Assembly (NCBI RefSeq): GCF_010015445.1
Contig: NC_053120.1
Location: forward strand, 7,216,614 to 7,280,613
Direction of reading: 5' to 3'
Length of the DNA: 64,000 nt
From: Perca fluviatilis
Lineage: Eukaryota; Chordata; Actinopteri; Perciformes; Percidae
Position 1 is the stretch's first letter. Every line of letters begins with the position of its first letter. Positions 1 through 12,170 of the stretch are shown here, one piece after another. Below the pieces are notes generated by a model, which worked only from the letters and a program-made list of their open reading frames with translations, was not told where the DNA came from and did not search any database. Both the position numbers and the translations under genes were made by a program.

Positions 1-26
1 AATGTAATTTCCCATCATAAAGTATG

Positions 27-57
27 TCTTCTTCTTCTTCTTCTTCTTCTTCTTCTT

Positions 58-87
<30 letters not shown>
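27..87. repeat. (CTT)n microsatellite
   Basis: About 20 uninterrupted CTT/TTC triplets. Confidence 0.9.
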
Positions 88-88
<1 letters not shown>

Positions 89-378
89 TCTCTTTTTTCC
101 AGTCATATACTCAGTACTTCCCAAACAGCTGAAAGACAGCACTTTAAACGACAATTCCAGTTTATTACAATTTATTTATTTCTGTAGTTTGGGCTAGTAT
201 TCCTATTGGTTATAATATCATTGTATACTCACCGCAGTATTGACATTTGGGAATGTGGCTACATCGCTACAAGTTGATTGTTGAAACGATCAAGCAGGTT
301 GAGTTCTGTGCATAACCCCAGAAGAAAACACAAATTGTAGTTTTTAAGCCTCGGTTTCTGTACATATTTAAACAGATT

Positions 379-590
379 AGGTATAATAAGGTCATTAGTG
401 AGCTTTGGAGTTGCTGGAAGGTGGATTTCTTTTTACCTTTTACATTGCCAGACTAGCTGTTTCCCCCTGCTTCCAGTCTTTATGCTAAGCTAAGCTAACA
501 CGCAGCTAGTTGTAGCTACGTATTGACCTTGCAGACATGAGAGTGGTATCAAACTTCTCGTCTTGCTTCTCTACACTCTCAGCAACAAAA
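379..590 (-). repeat. Interspersed repeat (TTAGCTTAGCTTAGCA family), copy
   Basis: The inverse of this stretch matches 7373-7580: AGTGAGCTTT, GTTTCCCC, TTATGCTAAGCTAAGCTAAC and the AAACTTCTCGTC part in the same order. No coding content. Confidence 0.55.
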
Positions 591-641
591 AAAATAATAT
601 ATTTCTCAAAAATATTATACTATTCCTATAGTTTGCTTATA

Positions 642-1024
642 TATTGCCAGACCTTCCTCCACAGCGCTGCAGAGGAGGGTCTGGCTAGTCCACACAGTAT
701 TCTGGGATGGGACAAAAACATGCTTTGGTTTATTGGCATTTCTTTAAACCACTCACAATCGTCACGGGCGGGCACTAAGCGCCGGACGGAGCAAAGGTGC
801 CTCTGCAAAATAGCCTCGGGGAGGAACTCGTTTTGGTGGAACGTGTACGTTCAAAAGTTGTTTTAGTCGTGCAACAGAAAACTCCGATTGGACAGATAGT
901 CTAGCTAGCTGTCTGGATTTACCCTGCAGAGATCTGAGGAGCAGTTAACCATAGTAGTACCATAGTAGAATTTCCAGCGCCACCTGAACAATCCCGGAAG
1001 TGAAATGTCGTGGATATAGACTAC
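642..1024 (+). mobile_element. Short TAGTCT-family element (CCAGACC hairpin end), copy
   Basis: Begins with the imperfect palindrome CCAGACCTTCCTCCACAGCG / CTGCAGAGGAGGGTCTGG, runs through AAACCACTCACAATCGTC and ends GTGGATATAGACTA. Also at 2453-2896 and 44521-44940 on the other strand. Confidence 0.6.
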
Positions 1025-1383
1025 TCCTTTATTAATTTAGTTCATATTGTGCAAATTAATTGTTTGTCCTTAAATAAATGTGTGAGCGGTCAAAAGGGGC
1101 CTCAGGGGCCTCTAACAGTCTTTGCCAGATTGTCTTAATGGTCTTAATGGTCTTAATTGGTCTTAATGTTGAGAGAACCTGGTGAATAAAGTTGCCTTTA
1201 TCTGACAACTTTAAGATAACCTCTAACCTGGATGACTTCATGTTGACAGAATAAATCTTCAGTTTGGGTTTAACTTTAAAATCATCCTGACAATGTTTCT
1301 CTAAAAGGAGGCTCAGAAGAATGACTAAAACAGAAAAGACTGTAATGAAGGTTGCCCGATGTTAACACGCGTTAAAAACATTT

Positions 1384-1626
1384 CGGTTACACTTTACTTG
1401 AAGCTATCTACATAAGAGTGACATGACACTGTCATGAACGTGTCATAAACATTATAAACAAGTCATAAACCTTTATGACATAACGCTTCTTTTAGTAAGT
1501 GTCATTTGGTTTTTGTCGTGACAGGTTAGGGTTAGAGTTAGGGTTAGGGTTCATGTGTTCATGACAGTGTCATGTGTTCATGACACTGTCATGTCACTCT
1601 TATGTAGATACCTTCAAGTGTTACCA
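1384..1626. mobile_element. Fold-back MITE with telomere-like core, copy 1
   Basis: Left end GGTTACACTTTACTTGAAGC and right end inverted (CTTATGTAGATACCTTCAAG, TGTTACC) form long arms, with repeated CATGACACTGTCATG palindromes. The centre carries GGTTAGGGTTAGAGTTAGGG-like sequence. Confidence 0.65.
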
Positions 1627-2452
1627 ACATTTCTATTGTTCTACCTGTTCTGCGAGTGCAGTTCAACAGTTTCATTATTTTCAGATGAGTAGCAGGTGGT
1701 CTGGGGTCGACTTCCCAGTCAACATGACAAACCTAAAAGCCAGGCACACTTTAAAGCCAGGGACATAATCACCATGAGCTGTGTGTGTGTGTGTGTGTGT
1801 TTCACACCGGCACGTATTTCCCCTGACAGATTATGGCTCCACACATCAAATATTAAAGTGGCAGTGTGAATTATTGATCCCAATCAATGTTTGCAGATCA
1901 GAGCTCTCAGCTTGGCAGAGGAGGAGCTAATGAGTGGGGGCTAAATGGATAGATGAACAGCACTGCCTTGCCCCAGATACACTCCTGCTGTACACAGGGG
2001 CTGATGATTAACTCGATCATAATCAACACAACACCTTTGTTGCAAGCCGACTGGCATCAGATTTACTTTATATATGTGTATTTTATAAGAATAAATCCAT
2101 ATAATCCCACTCTGTGAAAGCTTGCAATTGTTTTTCAAATCCTCAAAGCTTTTGATGAATGAAATAACCCAATTGAGAACCATTTTTACAGAAATCAACT
2201 CAAGCCTCAATCTCAACTAACAAGTAACTACGCTACAGAGGCATTTTTTTCCTCGGAACTTGTGTGTTCATGGGATGGTTATGTCAGGGAAAAGATTGTG
2301 GTTATGGAGAATAAACTAGTTCAGGTTAGGCAACTAAAACACTTTGTTAAAGTTAGAGAAAGATCCCTACAAAAGAACATTCTTTGCGGGTCTGTAACGC
2401 CATGCAAACTGTTTTTTTGGATGCATAAATATGACGATGAACCACGTCCAAC

Positions 2453-2896
2453 GTAGTCTATATCTACGACGTTCCACTTCCGGGATTGCTCCGAAGCCGA
2501 CGGTAATTCCTCCGGGTTTCACTCATGCCTTGGGCTTCCTTTATGTTGGTGTTTTAAACTCCGGTGGATTTCTGAGGACTATGGTTAACTGCTCCTCAGA
2601 TCTCTGCAGGGTAAATCCAGACAGCTAGCTAGACTATCTGTCCAAAGTTTTCTGTTGCACGACTAAAAGAACCTTTGAACGTACACATGTTCCACCAAAA
2701 CAAGTTCCTTCCCGAGGCTATTTTGCAGAGGCACCGTGGCTCCATACGGCACTTAGCACCGCCCATGACGATTGTGATTGGTTTAAAGAAATGCCAATAA
2801 ACCAGAGCATGTTTTTCTCCCATCCCGGAATGCTGTGTGGACTCGCCAGACCCTCCTCTGCAGCGCTGTGGAGGAAGGTCTGGCAAAGCGAGACTA
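2453..2896 (-). mobile_element. Short TAGTCT-family element, copy
   Basis: Inverted copy of the element at 642. Ends GTAGTCTATATC and AGACTAC are inverted repeats. Includes the GGTCTGGC hairpin at its right end. Confidence 0.65.
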
Positions 2897-3210
2897 CATG
2901 CAGTATAGAAACACGATACCAATCTGGGCTGGGCAAAACATCTGTGTGATGTCTCAGGGTGTGTACCTTCATATTGGAAGAGCAGCAGTTCCCCAAATGT
3001 TTCTGACAATACAACAAGACGAAGTCAGGTCTGCTGTGCCTACACTGTTTACCCAATCTGAGCAAAACACCCTCACCAAAGAAGAAGAAGCTTCACCTCT
3101 TATTCACTTTTCAGTTTCATTTCAAATCTAATGTGCTGGACGGAGTCAACACAATGGAAAATGTGTGACTCTCCAAATGCTGCACTGTATTCCTCGGTCT
3201 GTTTTTTCAG

Positions 3211-3243
<33 letters not shown>

Positions 3244-3797
3244 CCAGGCAAAGCAGCTGTGAGCCCCACTGCTGATTATGTTATTGACACTGGGCAGGAA
3301 ACACAAGTGGAAGCATGCCTCATCTGAGTGTCAAATACACAGAGGATGAGGCTGCTCCATCACATTAAATGACATAACTAGTTTACATCAGCGCTGCTTT
3401 ACTGCGTTCAGGGAACAAAACTGATGGATTTATACAGCGGAGCCTCCAAGGTTATAATCGTAAACGAACGAAATAACGAAAACTAGGAGGGAAAAAAACA
3501 TTCTCGTTAACTGAAATAAAAACTAAAAACGAGGCATTACAAAAAAACGATAACTAAACTAAAACTGCAATGTCTGTTTGCAAAACCAACTAAAATAAAA
3601 TAAAATTATCGAGTAAATGTCCTTAGTTTTTGTCTTTGTCGATGTCTTTCATAGAGCAAATAACGTTATATCTTTCCAATCATGACATTTCCCCGTAGAC
3701 ATGTATAGTTTCCGACTGGGAACCCAGAAATGTCAAATTGAACACAACGCGTCCGTGCCCCTCGCCTGGCATCATGGCGGTACCGAAAGTCGGAAGA

Positions 3798-4838
3798 AAG
3801 CGCCAGAGTCCTATTTGATTATGACTGTGTGTCAGATAAAAGCAAGTGCTTTGCAGTGGAAGGTGGTAAAATATGTGCACAATTTATTACAGGGACAAAT
3901 CCCACAAATTTGAAAGTACATTTGAGAAGCGCACACAAGGAGGCTAACCTAGCTTACCTTAAAGGTCCCATGGCATGAAAATTTCACTTTATGAGGTTTT
4001 TTAACATTAATATGCATTCCCCACACCTGCCTATGGTCCCCCAGTGGCTAGAAATGGTGATAGGTGTAAACCGAGCCCTGGGTATCCTGCTCTGCCTTTG
4101 AGAAAATGAAAGCTCAGATGGGCCAATCAGGAATCTTCTCCTTATGAGGTCAAAAGGAGCAAGGTTACCTCCTCTTTCTCTGCTTTGCCCACCCAGAGAA
4201 TTTGGCCCACCCATGAGAGAGAGACATCATGGCTTTCAAACTAGCAAAGTGGCAGTTGGTCAAGGCCACACCCACCTTGCCCCCCCCCCTCAATAGCTAC
4301 AGACACAGAAATGGCACATCCTAAGGAAAGCTCATTGTGGGACTGGCTCTAGTGGCTGTAATTCTGCACCAAGGCTGAATTTCGGGAAAGAGACTTCAGA
4401 TACAGTATTAGGGGACCACTAAGGCCTATATAAAAGAGACTTCAGATACAGTATTAGGGGACCACTAAGGTCTATATAAAGAGACTTCAGATACAGTATT
4501 AGGGGACCACTAAGGTCTATATAAAAGAGACTTCAGATACAGTATTAGGGGACCACTAAGGCCTATATAAAGAGACTTCAGATACAGTATTAGGGGACCA
4601 CTAAGGTCTATATAAAAGAGACTTCAGATACAATATTAGGGGACCACTAAGGCCTATATAAAAGAGACTTCAGATACAGTATTAGGGGATCACTAAGGTC
4701 TATAAAAGCATCCAAAGAGCACCATGTCATGGGACCTTTAACAAGGTAAAGGAGAACGCAAAGCCCCCTTCCCCGAAACAGAAGCTAACCTCGGTACAGG
4801 GCTTGGATGTATGGGGCCAGGGCCAGGCAGCATGACGG
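3798..4838 (+). pseudogene. BED zinc-finger remnant of hAT transposase, split by a transposon
   Basis: The plus-strand reading has the BED-finger pattern: a cysteine pair, then TNLKVHLRSAHKEANLAYL up to 3960. The same frame continues after the inserted element at 4738, reading NKVKENAKPPSPKQKLTSVQ before a stop near 4836. There is a frame break upstream near 3798. Only the N-terminal part of a transposase remains; no catalytic domain was seen. Confidence 0.6.
3963..4737 (+). mobile_element. TTAA-flanked non-autonomous element, copy 1, 7 internal 46-bp units
   Basis: Inverted termini AGGTCCCATGGCATG and CATGTCATGGGACCT, flanked on both sides by TTAA (3959-3962, 4738-4741), the target duplication of piggyBac-type transposons. 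The right half is a tandem array of a 46-bp unit containing CAGATACAGTATTAGGGGAC and CTATATAAAAG. Four other copies occur in this window. Confidence 0.82.
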
Positions 4839-6003
4839 AGACAACCGTAGGACAGAGAACACTACAGGCATGCTTTCACCGGCGACCTGATAGCTGCTGG
4901 TTAGTAAATACGCAGGAACACCAAAAGTGGGAGGAAGCGTGGGTTAATATGTGGATTGATACTGGGATGTCTACACAATTGCATGAGTCGATTGACTTCA
5001 ACAAGTTCGCCACTTTACTCGAAAAAAAATTCTAAACACCTGTTCATGTCTGTCTTCTTTAGTCTGTTGGCTATTTAGGTTTTTCCCTGGTACACATCAC
5101 TTACACATTTTCCACTTACTGCGGAGTCTTGCGTAGACTGTTTACATATTATGACCATATGTAGGCTACATTTTATGTACTGGTGTTATTGTTGAATACA
5201 TTGTGAATATATATTTCTAAAATTGTATTATGTTTTTGTCGAGTTATTATTACACAATACTTTTTCTGACCTTTTTGAATCCCCCGACAAATAACCCATA
5301 TTACAAAAAAAGACTAAAACTAATACAAACTAAACTAAAACTAAGCATTTTCAAAAAATAACACCTAAACTAAACTAGCAAACCCGCGTTAAAAACTAAT
5401 TAAAACTAAACTGAATTTGAAAACAAAAAGTCAAAACAAAATAAAAATAAAAACTAATGAAAAATGCAAAACTATAATAACCTTGGGAGCCTCGCAATCT
5501 ATAAATCGTTTTTTTGTATGTGCTAGAATTGCTAATGCAGCGTGCTGGTTTTCTTTGTTGTGTCTGAGTGTCTCCAAACCCCCGGGGTCCGTGCTACAAC
5601 TGATGATTAGCATTTACATAATGAGCTAAATGTTAGCTGCTGCCCTAAACTGTTAATTCTCAGCTGTAGGGGGCAAGCTGACCTACACAGAACCAAACAG
5701 GAGGGCTTGGGGAAAGGGCAATGTTGAAGTTCAAAATGGCTGAAATCTCAAGAAGCTGGAAGTCTCTTTAAAGTAGAGGTCTAGTTATATTCTTTACTGT
5801 TTTATTGTCAACGCAAAACATGAATAGACCCCAAAACAACAATGAATTGATCCTACCAACAAGTCGTGTGTGTATTAAAGCCTGATATGTCTTCTACCTC
5901 TGTGCCATAGAGCTATATTGTCAGTAAAACAAAGTGAAATTACTTTCACAGTAAATGAATAAATGCTCACTGTACTTCATTTTGACTCAGTCCCATACAC
6001 ACC

Positions 6004-6515
6004 TAACCTGACTCTGCCAGATGGATTGCTTCGCATTTGCTCGGCATATCCATCTGGGAACTTTCCATTGGAGAACTTTTGGGAAGGGGCAAAAATCCTG
6101 GTTAGCTGATTGGATAAACCATCTGTCTATCATCACCTATGTTGGTGATAAACGGGCCAAATCAACCAATCAGATCAAACTCTTGCTGAAACCAGTCGGG
6201 AGAAGAGCAAAAACATCTTTTCCTCCGAGAAAATCCTCCAGTGCCGTTTTTTGCTCTTCTTCCAATGAAGGAATACTTTCTAATTCGGATAAAACTTGCG
6301 CGATAGCTACGCTCATCTCATCCGTGGAAGCCGCCACGTTGTTTAGACTGAACTTGTTTAGTCGCTTCTCGTTGCGTCACACCTAAACCTCAAAACCAAC
6401 GCTGATTGGTCGGTCGTTTGGCAAACAGCTCCAAATTTTCTCTATCTCAAGATGCCAGACTGATCTGCGAGTGGAAAACTGGAGCTCGCCAGATCAGGAC
6501 GGTCTCAAGAGATTA
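6004..6515. repeat. Probable interspersed repeat
   Basis: GACTCTGCCAGATGGATTGC at the left and GCTCGCCAGATCAGGACGG at the right, with several CCAATCAG/GATTGG segments; similar sequence is common in fish genomes. The 121-codon frame here has no family resemblance. Confidence 0.4.
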
Positions 6516-7372
6516 ATACACACCGTCCTGCTGCAACAAATACTCACTAAAGCAACAAATATGGATTAATCCGTCACTGAAAATAGTCCCCAACAAATGC
6601 ACTATTGTCGGCTTTTTTAAGAAATTATTATTATTATTATTATTTTTTTAGAAAGTGAAACTATATACATATATACCCGGTTTTAAAGATGTACATCTTC
6701 ATTAGGAACCAATGGGCTTGGGCTGAGAGCCACGGTGAGGAAGTCAGAGAGTTCTGAGAGATGGACCAACACGTAAAATATCACCAACCTGTAACACCTG
6801 ACGAGGGAGAGCCTCCTCGGCTAACTCTGGCTCATTTGCATTTTTCCTTTTTTTTTCTGTTGATCATCAAACACTGTCCCTAACCAATAAAGAAACAATA
6901 ATCAATGAGTGGGTGATGTCTCTCGCAGGCCGATAGAAATCAGTCCAAGTTCCCCAAGCCTCCTCAGAAAACATTTGGCAACGGCCACAAAAAGTCTTTT
7001 TTTCACATTTATTAAATCATTTAACTTATCAGTGTTCTGTGAATTGTGTCTTTATGTGGTTTAGATGCTGCTTCAGACATGATTCTGGTGGAGAAATGCT
7101 AAATCAAGTGTGTTTTATGCTTGTATACATTTTTTTTTCTTCTTTTATCTGTGGAGCACTTATAGTGCTATATTAGTTTTGCTTCAACAATCAAAGTCAC
7201 AGAAATTTGAACTAAAAGATATCATAACAAGACTTCCAACCCCAATTTTCAAACTGTAATTTGTGCAATTTTTTTTGTATTTGTAAAGTGCCACCTCCTC
7301 CCCAGGAATACAGTGCTGTGTGTTTGAAAGCTCTACAAAAGCTAGTAAGTGGACCTTGAGTTGACTTTTTTT

Positions 7373-7580
7373 TTGTTGACATTTTGGGAAATACACTAAT
7401 TTGCTCGGTTGTTGAAAGTTAGATGTGAAGATTGATAGCACTGTACGCTAAATATGAAGCTACAGACAGCCACTTGTTAGCTTAGCTTAGCAAAAAGAAT
7501 AGAAACGGGGAAACAACTAGCCTGGTTCTGTTCAGATGTATTAAAATATGCCTCTAAAGCTCACTAATTAAATCATCATA
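7373..7580 (+). repeat. Interspersed repeat (TTAGCTTAGCTTAGCA family), copy
   Basis: TTTTGGGAAATACACTAATT, CGCTAAATATGAAGCTACAG, TTAGCTTAGCTTAGCA and CTCTAAAGCTCACTAATTAA in order; widespread in fish genomes. Confidence 0.55.
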
Positions 7581-8513
7581 TATGCTGTTTGTTTAATCTG
7601 TACAAAAACCAAAATGAACAATTTGCAGGGGGGGGGGGGTCTATTTCTGGACTATTTCTTGGATGGGACCTTTTAAATAAATTCCCAGAAAGAAAAAGCA
7701 CCAGAGCATCATCTGTTTCTCCATTTCTTTGCTCCTCTAAACAAAACCCAAACGCTCTGCCTCTTCCTTGTCTTCCTCCTCTCTATCACAATCTGGCTTC
7801 TTAAAACACAGACAGCTTGCCCGACCGCCTGGACTAGACATTCGGCTCTGCTTGTCACTTCACATCTCCCTCGTCTTTGTCTTCCCTCCTCTCCTCGCCA
7901 CCTCTATCTGTCTCGCTCCCTTCCTCATATTCTCTCTATCTGTCCATCTCGGCCCTCCTGGATGTGTTCGTGCTGGCCAGTAGAGATGTCCTGCTTTTAA
8001 TTCTTCAGCTGGGGAACCAGGGGAGCAACACGAGAAGGGGGGGGGGCGCTAAGTTTAAAGAGTGGGGGCTCTGAATGTAAACACTGGCACGCACAGCAGC
8101 TTAGGAGAACTATTAATAGAGCGATCGAGCAAGCAAGAGAGAGATAGACCGAGAAAGCTTTGCTTACGGAATAAAAATTGCTCCCGATAGTCAGGGATTA
8201 GTGCTTCCCTGGAGGATTTTCACTCCAAAACCCAATCTGGGGCGATTAGGAAGAGCACCAGCCTCAGTCATCTTAATTTATTTAAACCCTGCCCAACAGA
8301 GAGAGACAACATAGATGCATGTTCACACTCAATAATGCAGAAATATACATTTATACACACGTATGTAGCTGGCCGAAGCAGAAGATGAAGCAGGATGAGG
8401 GTGTTGTCAGTTTGAAGAAAAACGGAAAGTAGCCTATAGAAATAGAAATTTGGTACACACTGAGTGAGCTAGTGCAGTTGTAGAACTGTGTGTTTTGGTT
8501 GGGCATAATTGGA

Positions 8514-8527
8514 AGACACACACACAC

Positions 8528-8582
<55 letters not shown>

Positions 8583-8654
8583 ATTGTGAGCCAGCAGATT
8601 ACTCAACACCTGATCCTGCTAAGCTTGTTAAACAACACTGTTCTGCAGCAAACA

Positions 8655-8700
<46 letters not shown>
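8514..8700. repeat. Paired CA microsatellites around a unique core, cassette 1
   Basis: CA runs at 8514-8582 and 8651-8700 flank a 68-bp core with TGATCCTGCTAAGCTTGTT. The same core between CA runs recurs at 10404-10642. Confidence 0.8.
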
Positions 8701-8702
<2 letters not shown>

Positions 8703-10402
8703 GAGTGAGGTGCTAAGAATAACTCGTACAAAACAAAACAGTGGAAACATCCTTACCAGTAAAAATGGCTCACATTCACATATCACTATCAAATGAAAAA
8801 ATGAAATAGAAATTGCTAAATTTGGTCATCTTGGGGACAGAAAAACATCAAAACAAGCTGACATATACAAACTGCCATGTCTTCGGCTTATGAAGTTAAG
8901 GCTAATGCCAGGTTTAGACCGCACAATGTCAGCCCAATAATGGGCCGACCGAAGCTTATTTACACTCTACTACACCCCCATGTGGTGTGTCGCAGTGTAA
9001 GAAAACCGATGTTGTTGTCGGTCCTGTCAGGTGGAACAGTAAAGTCGGTCTGGTGATACCAAACACATCTTGCAGAGACAAAGCAACTTCTAGCTGAATT
9101 AAAAGACAACCCGCCCTGACAAAATATCACCTCATTAAGTTGTTTTGGCAGACAGTTGCCTATTTACATTTCCAGCAGACCCAGAGCAACATTATCATCC
9201 CATTGGAGTCGTGTCTGTGTCCCCCTGATGGATCTAAGTCCAATATTCACTCTATTGTAAGCTCTGGTTTGGTCTCCACCAACTCCTGAGAAAAATATCT
9301 GTCTCTTTAGCTGCGACATGCTCCACAGCGGCTTTATCAGAGCTTGTAAGTTTATTGTAAGCTTGTAAAAAAGTAGGGACATTTTTGATTATGAGCATAT
9401 GTTTGGACTTTATTAACATTTAAAAAAAATGGTGATTTTGTAAAGTGTCTGCACTTTTCTTTTTGAACATTAGGGCATTTTTAGAAAGTTCCAACCTTTT
9501 GCAAATTAAGAATATATTTCAAAATTGTGATCAAAGTGAGGACCTTTTTTGAGAGTGAAGAGAAAGTGTCTCCACTTTCTTTTTTTTTTCTTTCTTTCTT
9601 TTTTGGAACATTAGGGCATTTTTAGAAAGTGAAAACATTTCGCAAATTAATATTTTTCAAAGAGAAGAGATTTTTGGAAGGCAAAAACATGTTTGGATAG
9701 TGAGGAAATTGAGGTGGAAAGAGAGAAATATTTTGCAAATTAAGGATCTTTAAATAGTAAGGGCATTTTGGAAAGTGAAGATATTTTGTCCACTCCTCTT
9801 TAAAGAACCGTTTGGGGTTAAAAATGGTTCAGGTTAGGGTTAGTGCGAGGGAGTGCATTTAGTCAATGAAGGTTCTCTTGCAAATACAAACGTGCGCATA
9901 GAAATATCAGCATGCACACAAACATGAAGACGTGCACTGATCACTTTCCTTCAGGCTAATTCTTACATTAACTGTAACTCTAAAGTTTCTAATGTGATGA
10001 ATAATGATTAACACTGAAGACTTCCTCCAACTTTCTATCCGTGCGGACACACAAGGTCCTCACAAGAAGAGAAATCTAAGAAAGTACAGTGTGACACACA
10101 CACACACACACACACTGTACATCCTTCACAGTCATACTGCAGATCCTCTGGCTAAAGGTTTTTTTTTTCCCTCTCCAGAATTAATTTAGTATAAGTTTTC
10201 CTGAGTGTGAATTAAAAATCGACAGCGCTGAGAGTTGCAGGTATGTTGGTGGATGGAAGAGGAACCAAAGTTAATTCACTTTCACACGTTTGCCAAACGA
10301 ATGAATAAAATATGATGTTCCAGTATGAGGAGAAGGGAGGAAAGATTCTGTAATTGGAATTTCTGTAGACTGAACGAAAAGTTGTGTGGAGACAAATTAT
10401 TC

Positions 10403-10403
<1 letters not shown>

Positions 10404-10459
<56 letters not shown>

Positions 10460-10581
10460 ACTGTGAGCCTCATTACCAGCAGATTACTGATTACTTACAC
10501 CTGATCCTGCTAAGCTTGTTTTACAAAACTGTTCTGCAGCACACATGCGCACACACACACACAAAACCAACACACACACGC

Positions 10582-10642
<61 letters not shown>
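10404..10642. repeat. Paired CA microsatellites around a unique core, cassette 2
   Basis: CA runs at 10404-10459 and 10550-10642 flank a diverged copy of the 8583-8650 core (CCTGATCCTGCTAAGCTTGT, CTGTTCTGCAGCA). Confidence 0.8.
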
Positions 10643-10643
<1 letters not shown>

Positions 10644-11855
10644 ACATATTGAACATTTAATCAAGTTATTCCATTAGGTAACCCAAGGTCTTGGCATACA
10701 CTCCATCCTTGGCATTGTGGGAATATGAACATCTAAATTAATTAAAATAGGACAAAAATGCTCTGTGCAGTCATTTGCTTTTTAAATATGACTCTATATA
10801 TACTGATTTCCACAACTTTATTCATGATCCACTGTTACTTTGCATTTCATTTATTTCTATTTTAACGAGCCTAACTGCTGCAGAAATACAGAAAGTCAAA
10901 CATGCGGCCGAGGTGATAATTCTGAACAAATACTAATAAAATATTTTCAAATGTTTGCACAAAATAAAGCTGACAAACTTCTGGGAAATCGGCTACACTG
11001 CCTCCACCCTCCAAGTCACACCACCACTCGCAGACACACGGATAAACACCAGCCCCTGTCCATTAGAGGTCACATTTGGGCGCACAGCTCATAAAGCTGG
11101 TGGCAGGGGGGGGGGGGTAACCATAGTAACGTGGTTGCTGGTGACAGAGTGACATTGACGGACATGTTTACCGTAACCTCGCATTGGCCTTGGCTGAAGA
11201 GGAATGGACGCTGTAATTCTTCTCTTCATTGTAACACTTGTTCTAGCCCGCCACCATGGTTTACATCTGTGACTGAGTGACAGAGAGAGGGGGAAGAAGT
11301 ATTCAGATCCTTCACTTAAAGCCCCTATGTGCAGTGGTGCTTCTAGACCATTTCAAATGGAGGGGCCAGATGGGACCACATGCAATTTTAGGGGTAAGAT
11401 TAACCATACATATAACAATAAAAAACAAATACTCGTTATTCACATGAATAATATTCCCTCTTTGGGGATAAAGGTGGGGTTAAAATGGGCCAGAGTTAGC
11501 GGGGCCAGAGGGGGGTCGAGGCTTAATATTACGGGGGTACTGGCTACCCTTGCCCCCCCCCCCAAAAAAAAAACCTGCCCTTGCCTATGTGACACATTTT
11601 ATCTGTTTATAGAGTCTTTCAAATTATTCTGGTGGCATTGATCTCTTGTTTGTTATGTTAAAGTAGTGTATGATATCTTACAAAAAGTTGTGCGCAATTC
11701 TTTGTGCCGTTATCCTACCAATGTCACCAAAGCACCATGAGCGATCAGTGCACCTGCACTAGCCCCTGCAGTGCAGAACCTGTTTAGGCAACAAACTACT
11801 TGGTAAGGTTTAGGAAAAGATCGTGGTTTGGGTTCCAATAAGTAGTCCTACGTTT

Positions 11856-11905
11856 GTTACGTAACTTACATATGTGGCGTTAGTTAACTATGTAAGTTAC
11901 GTAAC
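11856..11905. repeat. Perfect 17-bp inverted repeat
   Basis: Arms GTTACGTAACTTACATA and its exact complement separated by 16 bp. Itself built on TTACGTAA palindromes. No gene nearby; function unknown. Confidence 0.8.
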
Positions 11906-12114
11906 AAAAGTAAGTTAAACGTTGACTTTTGCTTTCACACGGGACACGAACAGTGGTATTGTGAAAGTCCTGTGTTTGTTGACCCATCCATCCACCCGGA
12001 TATCCTCCCTACATGGACGTTTTCGCTCGTTATACTAGGTCACTGGACTTCCTCCTTAGAGCCAGCCATGCACGTCCTGGCTCAAGATGACATGGGTTAT
12101 CTACAAATTAAATA

Positions 12115-12170
12115 GTGTCATGTGTTCATGTCACTCTTATGTAGATACCTTCAAGTAAAGTGTTACCGAT
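12115..12170. mobile_element. Fold-back MITE, truncated right end
   Basis: Only the right arm (GTGTCATGTGTTCATGTCAC to AAGTAAAGTGTTACC) is present. Confidence 0.5.

Larger units (their letters stand above)
3447..5485. mobile_element. hAT-type transposon with perfect 8-bp target duplication
   Basis: The termini are CAAGGTTATAATCG and, inverted, CAAGGTTATTATAG. They are flanked by the direct repeat GGAGCCTC (3439-3446 and 5486-5493), the 8-bp signature of hAT insertion. The interior carries a BED zinc-finger remnant and A-rich actaaaact arrays near both ends. A second element (3963-4737) sits inside. About 1.26 kb without the insert, hence non-autonomous. Confidence 0.85.

Noticed and set aside
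6021..6386. 121-codon frame as a possible gene
   Set aside because: Lies within an interspersed repeat with inverted CCAATCA segments; no domain and no splice context.
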